A program made the translations under genes and the position numbers. Shown here piece by piece: positions 14,658-20,157 of a DNA stretch of 20,157 nt (positions within the stretch are counted from its first letter, which is position 1; each line of letters starts with the position of its first letter). A model generated the notes under the pieces. The model saw only the letters and a list, made by a program, of their open reading frames with translations. It was not told the DNA's origin and ran no database searches. Origin of the DNA: Clostridiales bacterium (GTDB lineage Bacteria; Bacillota; Clostridia; Clostridiales; Caloramatoraceae); assembly GCA_026416355.1 (NCBI GenBank), contig JAOAFH010000050.1, positions 1 through 20,157 on the forward strand. The letters are read 5' to 3'.

Positions 14658-15431
14658 TTATACGTACTTTCTCATATGCGAGAGTGCTGACTTTTCTAAT
14701 CTTGAAACCTGCGCTTGAGATATACCTATTTCTTCAGCTACTTCCATTTGTGTTTTGCCTTCAAAGAACCTTAAAGTTAAAATAAGTTTTTCTCTACTAG
14801 ACAGTTTTTGCAATGCCTGTTTAATTGATATATTTTCTATCCAGCTATCATCGGTATTTTTGTTATCACTAATTTGATCCATGACAAATATAGCATCTCC
14901 ACCATCATGATAGATAGGTTCAAATAAAGATATTGGGTCTTGGATGGCATCTAATGCAAAAACAACCTCTTCTCGTGGGACATCAAGCTCCTTTGCTATT
15001 TCCGATACAGTTGGCTCTTTGTTGTTTTTTGATATCAAACTGTCCCTAACTTGCAAGGCCCTGTAAGCAATATCCCTTAACGATCTGCTTACCCTTATGG
15101 AATTGTTGTCTCTTAAATATCTACGTATCTCTCCAATAACCATAGGAACTGCATATGTAGAAAACTTTACATTTTGACTTAAATCGAAGTTATCAATGGC
15201 TTTAATAAGACCGATACATCCAACTTGAAATAAATCATCTACATTTTCTCCACGATTGTTAAATCTTTGTATGACACTCAATACTAATCTTAAATTTCCT
15301 TTTATAAATTTTTCTCTAGCTGAGTTATCTCCGTTTTTCATTTTTATGAGTAGTTCCTTCATTTCATCGTTTGTTAAAACTGGTAATTTCGATGTATTAA
15401 CTCCACATATTTCTACTTTGTTGGACAACAT
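14658..15431 (-). CDS. sigG: RNA polymerase sporulation sigma factor sigma-G
   Basis: Sigma G directs late transcription in the forespore after engulfment. It is 257 residues, close to the B. subtilis protein. The N-terminus NKVEICGVNTSKLPVL is specific to sigma G. Region 2 includes DDLFQVGCIGLIKAIDNFD and FSTYAVPMVIGEIRRYLRDN. Region 3 follows, and region 4 carries the helix-turn-helix TQMEVAEEIGISQAQVSRLE. The ATG at 15431 lies 6 nt after AAGGGGATGA. The 70-bp gap to sigE holds a sigma F/G-like promoter and a hairpin that can bury the SD, so expression can come from read-through of spoIIGA-sigE or from its own promoter. Confidence 0.97.
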   Translation of the reverse strand: MLSNKVEICGVNTSKLPVLTNDEMKELLIKMKNGDNSAREKFIKGNLRLVLSVIQRFNNRGENVDDLFQVGCIGLIKAIDNFDLSQNVKFSTYAVPMVIGEIRRYLRDNNSIRVSRSLRDIAYRALQVRDSLISKNNKEPTVSEIAKELDVPREEVVFALDAIQDPISLFEPIYHDGGDAIFVMDQISDNKNTDDSWIENISIKQALQKLSSREKLILTLRFFEGKTQMEVAEEIGISQAQVSRLEKSALSHMRKYV

Positions 15432-15439
15432 GCAAAATC

Positions 15440-15481
15440 ATCCCCTTCAGATGTTTGTATTAAAATTATTTCCGAAGGGAT
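15440..15481 (-). promoter_or_regulatory. Hairpin that can sequester the sigG ribosome binding site
   Basis: On the minus strand ATCCCTTC (15481-15474) can pair with GAAGGGGAT (15448-15440), leaving one bulged base and a loop of about 25 nt. The right arm contains the AAGGGG Shine-Dalgarno of sigG. The left arm lies inside the spacer of the proposed forespore promoter, so it would be present only in longer transcripts coming from upstream. Confidence 0.5.
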
Positions 15482-15494
15482 ATTTATTTATTCA
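15464..15494 (-). promoter_or_regulatory. Sigma F/G-type promoter of sigG
   Basis: On the minus strand TGAATA (15494-15489) and GGAAATAATT (15473-15464) are separated by 15 bp. The downstream element fits the sigma-F -10 form GGnrAnAnTw at every fixed position, and the upstream element fits sigma G. The start would fall near 15457. The location in the sigE-sigG gap matches B. subtilis. Confidence 0.55.
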
Positions 15495-15501
15495 TGCCAA
15501 T

Positions 15502-16236
15502 TTATGTCATCTTTGTTATTTCTCTTTTTAGTCTCTTAATTATTCTTTTTTCAAGCCTTGATATATAGGATTGTGAAATCCCTAAAATATCTGCCACTTC
15601 CTTTTGTGTTTTTTCTCCTCCGCCTCTTAAACCAAATCTCAATTGAACTATTTGTTGTTCTCTTTTAGTTAATTTACCCATGGCATTTCTTAAAAGTTGT
15701 TTTTCCACATCATCCTCAATACAGTTAAATATCATATCTGAATCAGTTCCTAATATGTCAGATAAAAGAAGCTCATTACCATCCCAATCAACATTTAATG
15801 GCTCATCAAATGAAACTTCAGCTTTAATCCTACTATTTCTTCTAAGATACATTAAAATCTCATTCTCAATACATCTTGATGCATATGTTGCAAGTTTTAT
15901 CTTCTTTACAGGATCAAAAGTATTAACAGCCTTTATAAGCCCTATAGTTCCAATTGATATCAAATCTTCTATTCCAACTCCTGTATTTTCAAATTTCCTC
16001 GCAATATAAACTACCAATCTTAAGTTTCTTTCAATTAAAATATTCTTAACTGTTTCATCTCCCTGTTTTAACTTATCAACCAAATCTTTTTCTTCTTCAT
16101 TAGATAAAGGTGGTGGTAGTGAATCATTCCCACCAATATAATACACTTCATCATAACCGTATATAATAGATTTTATCCAAAGCATTATTCCCAAAAGCTT
16201 TTGTTTGATTCCTTTAAATAGTTTCTGAAAAATCAT
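15502..16236 (-). CDS. sigE: Pro-sigma-E, mother-cell sporulation sigma factor precursor
   Basis: Sigma E is the first mother-cell sigma factor and is made inactive, with a membrane-associating pro-sequence. It is 244 residues. Residues 1 to about 32 are hydrophobic and basic and end at DEVYYIGG, where SpoIIGA cleaves between the two tyrosines in B. subtilis (here Y32 and Y33). The mature part begins PPPLSNEEE. Region 2 shows GIEDLISIGTIGLIKAVNTFDP and LATYASRCIENEILMYLRR, and region 4 carries KEVADILGISQSYISRLEKR. The ATG is 1 nt past the spoIIGA stop and its SD (GGGGGGA) lies in spoIIGA, so protease and substrate are translationally coupled. Confidence 0.98.
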   Translation of the reverse strand: MIFQKLFKGIKQKLLGIMLWIKSIIYGYDEVYYIGGNDSLPPPLSNEEEKDLVDKLKQGDETVKNILIERNLRLVVYIARKFENTGVGIEDLISIGTIGLIKAVNTFDPVKKIKLATYASRCIENEILMYLRRNSRIKAEVSFDEPLNVDWDGNELLLSDILGTDSDMIFNCIEDDVEKQLLRNAMGKLTKREQQIVQLRFGLRGGGEKTQKEVADILGISQSYISRLEKRIIKRLKREITKMT

Positions 16237-16237
16237 T

Positions 16238-17125
16238 CTAATCCCCCCATTTAATTATTTCAGGATAAGCTATCGCTTGATAATCACCTCTACTTGATAA
16301 GTGCTTGTCGTATAATGCTAAAATAGGATTTTGAATTACTCCAACATTTTTTTTGTTATAAACATATATAAAATCCACTTTATATCCCATTAGAATCCCA
16401 TTTTCCACTCCAAGTGCACTGTATGGAATTATACGTAAACGTTTAACTATTTCACTATCTGTTATATAACTTAAATCCTTTTTACTTTTTACTATGTCCA
16501 TTATTTCAGATGGTATTAAATCTAATATATATTCCATATCAACAACCACAACTGGGTTACCTGTAATTGGATCCTTTAAGCTATTTCCTGTATCAATTAA
16601 AGCCCTAAGCCTTTTATTAATATCATTATTCACAATTCCTAAGTCAACTGTCTTACTTTTTATATCATAGTATCTATCAACAAAATCAAAAGCTACTTTA
16701 ACCATTATAATACCTATAATTATTCCTAAAATTAAATATTTCGAAGATAGTCTATTTAAAACTAAAACTCCATTATTAACACCGACATTTTTATTGGTTA
16801 AATAGAATATACTTAATATAGAACCACCTAAAAAGAATGCAATACCATAAAATATTAAAGTTTGCCTTATAAATGATTTTAAATCCTTGGGCCAAAATGC
16901 TATCAAAATCATCAAAATCGATACTGCAATTTTCATTGCAAGAGAATAAAATACTTTTAATTCTGGAAAAAAGACAACAAACACATATATAGCTCCAACC
17001 AATGATGCAAATGTAATATATAAATTACTCCTTTCAATTCTACAAATTCTTTTAACAAGATATAATATAAGTAAATTTAAAAGCGCATTTTCTAACAGTA
17101 AAACATCTAAATATATAACCTGCAT
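16238..17125 (-). CDS. spoIIGA: SpoIIGA, membrane aspartic protease processing pro-sigma-E
   Basis: SpoIIGA sits in the sporulation septum and cleaves pro-sigma E once SpoIIR is secreted from the forespore. It is 295 residues. Five hydrophobic segments fill the N-terminal half (roughly 8-25, 36-54, 60-78, 90-109 and 130-148). The cytoplasmic protease domain carries the catalytic ALIDTGNSL motif (D178) followed by DPITGNPVVVVD. Active enzyme is thought to be a dimer, each monomer giving one aspartate. The ATG follows GGAGGTGGG. The promoter upstream has features of Spo0A activation, and sigE follows after 1 nt. Confidence 0.96.
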   Translation of the reverse strand: MQVIYLDVLLLENALLNLLILYLVKRICRIERSNLYITFASLVGAIYVFVVFFPELKVFYSLAMKIAVSILMILIAFWPKDLKSFIRQTLIFYGIAFFLGGSILSIFYLTNKNVGVNNGVLVLNRLSSKYLILGIIIGIIMVKVAFDFVDRYYDIKSKTVDLGIVNNDINKRLRALIDTGNSLKDPITGNPVVVVDMEYILDLIPSEIMDIVKSKKDLSYITDSEIVKRLRIIPYSALGVENGILMGYKVDFIYVYNKKNVGVIQNPILALYDKHLSSRGDYQAIAYPEIIKWGD

Positions 17126-17159
17126 AATAGCCCACCTCCGTGGACAATGTTTTTCTTTT

Positions 17160-17192
17160 ATTATACAACCATTTATATGTAAATTTTGTCAT
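17160..17192 (-). promoter_or_regulatory. Spo0A-type promoter of spoIIGA-sigE with long spacer
   Basis: On the minus strand ATGACA (17192-17187) and TATAAT (17165-17160) are 21 bp apart, too long for a normal sigma-A promoter. TGACAAA (17191-17185) matches the Spo0A box TGNCGAA at six of seven positions and overlaps the -35. B. subtilis spoIIG has the same design, with a 22-bp spacer and Spo0A bound at the -35. Confidence 0.6.
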
Positions 17193-17278
17193 ATCATATT
17201 TTATATATATAAAAAATTACTACATTTTATGACATAAAAAATGTTATTCCCAAATACATTATAACTAAAATTTTATTC

Positions 17279-17325
17279 ATAAAAGTAGAGCCATTCAACA
17301 TTTTAAAAAATAGTTGAATGGCTCT
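17279..17325 (-). terminator. Intrinsic terminator after ftsZ
   Basis: A perfect 13-bp stem (AGAGCCATTCAAC at 17287-17299 with its complement at 17313-17325) has a 13-nt AT loop. On the minus strand it is followed by ACTTTTATG. It separates vegetative ftsAZ from the sporulation operon. Confidence 0.8.
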
Positions 17326-17370
17326 AATATTTTCTATCTTATGCGATAGCCTTTATTAAATTTCAAGTAT

Positions 17371-18456
17371 TTATCTTCTAGCCCTTTGATTTCTTATAAA
17401 TGGCGGAATATCTAAATCAGAATCATCTCCAACATTTACAATTCTTGACTCTTGTTCTTCCTTTGATTCTTCCTTATTTTCTTTTTTTGCACTTATTACT
17501 GGAATCTTATCAAATCCAGTAGCAATTACTGTAATTCTAATTTCATCTCCAAGACTCTCATCTAATGCTGTACCAAATATTATGTTAGCATCTGGATCAG
17601 CAGCCTGTCTAACTTGTTCTGCAGCATCAGTTACTTCAAATAGTGTTAAGCTTGATCCACCTGTAATGTTTAGAAGTACTCCCGTAGCACCATTTATAGT
17701 AGTTTCAAGAAGTGGACTTGAAATTGCTTGCTTTGCTGCATCTATAGCTCTAGTCTCACCTGATGCTCTACCTATACCCATGTGTGCTAAACCTCTATTT
17801 AGCATTATAGTTTTAATATCCGCAAAGTCAAGATTAATTAAACCTGGTTTTACAATAAGGTCTGAAATACCTTGCACACCTTGTCTTAATACATCATCAG
17901 CAATTCTAAAAGCTTCTGTAATTGGAGTTTTCTTATCAACTACTTGTAATAGTCTATCATTTGGTATTGTAACTAATGTATCAACCTTTTCCTTTAACTT
18001 TGCAACACCATGGTCTGCATTAATCATTCTAACTCTTCCCTCAAACATAAAAGGCTTTGTTACAACACCTACTGTTAATATTCCCATTTCTTTTGCAATT
18101 TCTGCAATTACAGGGGCTGCACCTGTACCAGTTCCTCCACCCATACCTGCAGTTATAAATACTAAATCTGCTCCCTTAAGAGCTTGAGTTATTTCTTCTC
18201 TGCTTTCCTCTGCTGATTTTTCACCAATTTCGGGATTCGCACCTGCACCAAGTCCTTTAGTTATTTTTTCTCCTATTTGTATTTTTTGACCTGCCTTTGA
18301 TAAATACAAAGCTTGTCTGTCTGTGTTTACAGATATAAATTCAACACCTGCAAGTCCTGATTCAATCATTCTATTAACAGCGTTGTTTCCACCGCCACCT
18401 ACTCCAACAACTTTTATTTGAGCACCTTGTTCAATTTCAAAATCAAAATCTAGCAC
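17371..18456 (-). CDS. ftsZ: Cell division protein FtsZ
   Basis: FtsZ is a tubulin-like GTPase that polymerises into the division ring, at mid-cell in growth and near the pole in sporulation. It is 361 residues. The N-terminal GTP-binding domain has GVGGGGNNAVNRM (18-30) and the signature GGGTGTG (106-112). The catalytic T7 loop NLDFAD is at 208-213. A short Lys/Glu-rich linker leads to the conserved C-terminal peptide LDIPPFIRNQ, the docking site for FtsA and SepF, both encoded in this window, and a basic end RARR. The start is GTG, 7 nt after GGGGG, 21 bp downstream of ftsA. Confidence 0.99.
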   Translation of the reverse strand: MLDFDFEIEQGAQIKVVGVGGGGNNAVNRMIESGLAGVEFISVNTDRQALYLSKAGQKIQIGEKITKGLGAGANPEIGEKSAEESREEITQALKGADLVFITAGMGGGTGTGAAPVIAEIAKEMGILTVGVVTKPFMFEGRVRMINADHGVAKLKEKVDTLVTIPNDRLLQVVDKKTPITEAFRIADDVLRQGVQGISDLIVKPGLINLDFADIKTIMLNRGLAHMGIGRASGETRAIDAAKQAISSPLLETTINGATGVLLNITGGSSLTLFEVTDAAEQVRQAADPDANIIFGTALDESLGDEIRITVIATGFDKIPVISAKKENKEESKEEQESRIVNVGDDSDLDIPPFIRNQRARR

Positions 18457-18477
18457 AATAATACCCCCTTCTGTATT

Positions 18478-19743
18478 TTAGAAAAAGTCTGCAAAGAAGT
18501 CCTTGATTTTTTCTATAAATCCGCCTCTTCTTTGTTCGTCTATTTCTTCATATTCTTCTTCATAAACTTTTACTTCTTCTTTTGGTGCTGAACTTGTTAA
18601 TTCAATTTGGCTTGTTCTCTTTTCCTTTAATGCATAATAGGCAGTTCCTGCTGATGCAGAATATATTGGATTTGCTACTCCAATAAAGTTTGGATATCCA
18701 AATCTAACAGATACATCCAAACTATTTTGAGCTGCATCTTGAATTCCCTTAATGTTAAACAGTCCTCCACCAGTTATAACAATCCCAGCAGATAATAAAC
18801 CATATAGATTCTTATCTTCTAGATCTTTTCTAACTAAATACAACATCTCAGAAATTCTAGCTTCCATTATTTCTGCTATATCCTTTAAGTAAATTTCTTT
18901 TTCAGACTTACCACCTATGTTGTTTATCTTTATTATATCATTATTTCGTATTAAATTTGAAGTAGCTACGCCATATTGTCTTTTAATTTTTTCAGCATCA
19001 CTTGAAGATATTTTGCATATAATTGAAATATCATTGGTAATATGGTTTCCACCTACTGGTATAACCTTAGTATATACTAAAGAACCTTTTTTGAATACAG
19101 AAATATCTGTAGTTTCTGCTCCAATATCTAAAAGCGCAACTCCTAATTCCTTTTCATCATCACTTAAAACAACACTAGAAGTTGCTAGTGGTTCAACTAT
19201 TATTCCATCACAATTTAATCCTGCTTTTTGTATACTTCTTATAATATTTTGAACCGTTGTACAAGACGCAACAACTAAATTTGCATCAACTTCTAATCTA
19301 ACACCTACCATTCCAATTGGATCTCTAATTTCATCATATCCATCAACTATAAACTGTTCAGGAATTATATCAATAATTTCCTTATCCTGAGGTATTGCTA
19401 CAACTTTTGCAGCCTCTAATACCCTTGATACATCTTCCTTTGTTATTTCTCTATCCTCTCTCGAAACGGCAATAACACCTTTTGTTTTATATAAATTAGT
19501 ATAGCCTCCAGGAATATTTACAAAAACAGACTTTATTTTCTTGTTTGACATATGTTCTGCTTGTTTTAGAGCTTGAACTATAGCTTCAACTGTAGAATCT
19601 ATGTCTACTATTATTCCTTTTTTAACACCTTTGCACTCGGAGGTCCCAACACCTAATATATTAAACTGCTTGTTTTTCATTTCTGCAATTATTATACATA
19701 CCTTGGATGAACCAATGTCTAAAGCTGCAACTATATTGCTCAT
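18478..19743 (-). CDS. ftsA: Cell division protein FtsA
   Basis: FtsA is an actin-like ATPase that tethers FtsZ to the membrane. It is 421 residues. ATP-binding motifs are VAALDIGSSKVC near the N-terminus, ALLDIGAETTDISVF in the middle and GIVITGGGLFNIKG toward the C-terminus. The SHS2/1C subdomain is present (VFVNIPGGYTNLY region). A Glu-rich linker (EVKVYEEEYEEIDEQ) leads to a C-terminal amphipathic helix, GFIEKIKDFFADFF, the membrane anchor. The ATG follows GGGAGG. A DUF881 gene ends in a terminator upstream, so ftsA-ftsZ forms its own unit; a TATAAT at about 19780-19786 on the minus strand is a likely -10. Confidence 0.98.
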   Translation of the reverse strand: MSNIVAALDIGSSKVCIIIAEMKNKQFNILGVGTSECKGVKKGIIVDIDSTVEAIVQALKQAEHMSNKKIKSVFVNIPGGYTNLYKTKGVIAVSREDREITKEDVSRVLEAAKVVAIPQDKEIIDIIPEQFIVDGYDEIRDPIGMVGVRLEVDANLVVASCTTVQNIIRSIQKAGLNCDGIIVEPLATSSVVLSDDEKELGVALLDIGAETTDISVFKKGSLVYTKVIPVGGNHITNDISIICKISSSDAEKIKRQYGVATSNLIRNNDIIKINNIGGKSEKEIYLKDIAEIMEARISEMLYLVRKDLEDKNLYGLLSAGIVITGGGLFNIKGIQDAAQNSLDVSVRFGYPNFIGVANPIYSASAGTAYYALKEKRTSQIELTSSAPKEEVKVYEEEYEEIDEQRRGGFIEKIKDFFADFF

Positions 19744-19877
19744 CTAATAAAAACCTCCCAACTAAATGTACTATATTATATAATTCAACATAAATTTTAA
19801 ATTCCCTTCTCGAGAAAATAAATTTTTTAAAAATACACTAATAATTAATATATCGATTGTTTTTATAAATACTTAAG

Positions 19878-19908
19878 AAAAAATAGTCAGATTCCTGACT
19901 ATTTTTTT
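19878..19908. terminator. Terminator overlapping the DUF881 stop codon
   Basis: AAAAAATAGTCAG (19878-19890) and its complement (19895-19907) form a stem with a 4-nt loop, flanked by A and T runs so that it can work on both strands. On the minus strand the left arm includes the final AAA codons and the TAG of the DUF881 gene. Confidence 0.85.
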
Positions 19909-20157
19909 GGTGTTATATATTTAGGTTCAAAATCATCAAACAAGCCATTCACTTTAATCTTATCTGATTTTGATAAAGATAAATTTAATCCCCTAAGCTC
20001 CATAGTTTTATACCAGCTATCTGGATTATACATTGAATAGTATAATGCATCCTTATCTCCAATTGCCTTAACTATAAAAGGTGGTGTTATATACCTGCCA
20101 TTTATCATAATAATTGGTCCTTCACATGTTATTGCAGTATTAGCAACTATTCTGTAT
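19899..20157 (-). CDS. DUF881 family protein (C-terminal part; 5' end off the window)
   Basis: The frame stays open to the window edge and gives about 86 residues. They match the C-terminal core of DUF881 proteins (YlxW/YlxX type): a RIVANTAITCEGPIIMING strand followed by PPFIVKAIGD and the closing beta segments. An internal ATG at 20108 is not the start, because the conserved residues run upstream of it. Members are usually membrane-anchored with a coiled coil in the missing N-terminal part, and sit in the division cluster between ftsQ and ftsA/ftsZ. The function is not known. The stop codon is embedded in a terminator. Confidence 0.85.
   Translation of the reverse strand, partial: YRIVANTAITCEGPIIMINGRYITPPFIVKAIGDKDALYYSMYNPDSWYKTMELRGLNLSLSKSDKIKVNGLFDDFEPKYITPKK

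Noticed and set aside
17582..18187. 201-codon ORF on the plus strand opposite ftsZ
   Set aside because: It is antisense to a fully conserved ftsZ, has no Shine-Dalgarno, and its composition mirrors Gly/Ala-rich FtsZ codons.
19807..19816. Ten-base palindrome TTCTCGAGAA upstream of ftsA
   Set aside because: It is short and isolated, with no second copy or link to a known regulator, so it was not listed as a site.

Overview
This window reads as chromosome from an anaerobic, endospore-forming, AT-rich Clostridia-type Firmicute. Three things point there. It carries a full run of sporulation genes (spoIIGA, sigE, sigG, spoIVA, a YlmC/YmxH protein). It encodes an oxygen-sensitive class III ribonucleotide reductase (nrdD/nrdG) with its repressor nrdR. 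Its gene orders are typical of Clostridia (ftsA-ftsZ-spoIIGA-sigE-sigG and DUF512-der-gpsA-spoIVA). Genus cannot be fixed from the sequence alone. All recognised genes lie on the minus strand, so transcription runs from high to low coordinates. No tRNA, rRNA, IS element, phage gene or CRISPR array was seen.

Read in the direction of transcription: the 3' end of a DUF881 gene (20157-19899) ends in a terminator. Next come ftsA and ftsZ (19743-17371) with their terminator, then spoIIGA and sigE (17125-15502). These have a promoter that resembles the Spo0A-activated spoIIG promoter, with a long -35/-10 spacing. sigG (15431-14658) follows, with its own forespore-type promoter and a hairpin that can cover its ribosome binding site, then ylmC (14348-14070). 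nrdR-nrdD (13915-11414) has a sigma-A promoter with two NrdR boxes 32 bp apart. Past a 16-bp inverted repeat comes the nrdG-pgeF-phoP-phoR run (11333-7960). DUF512-der-gpsA (7808-4161) is tightly overlapped and has its own promoter. spoIVA (4017-2536) stands alone. The final operon is an HlyD-like membrane protein, yggS and sepF (1881-1, sepF cut by the window edge).

Functionally the window links vegetative division (FtsA, FtsZ and SepF, whose common target, the FtsZ C-terminal peptide, is present) with the switch to sporulation. SpoIIGA processes pro-sigma E in the mother cell, sigma G takes over in the forespore, and SpoIVA builds the base of the spore coat. The rest is housekeeping: anaerobic dNTP synthesis, ribosome assembly (Der), phospholipid precursor synthesis (GpsA), and a Pho-like two-component system whose kinase has almost no extracytoplasmic sensor.

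The least explained stretch is 2180-2532, the only plus-strand transcription unit I can support. It has a good sigma-A promoter, a structured leader containing a 23-codon ORF with a near-perfect Shine-Dalgarno, a second 41-codon ORF, and a bidirectional terminator shared with convergent spoIVA. I do not recognise the RNA or either peptide, and it is the best candidate here for something undescribed.
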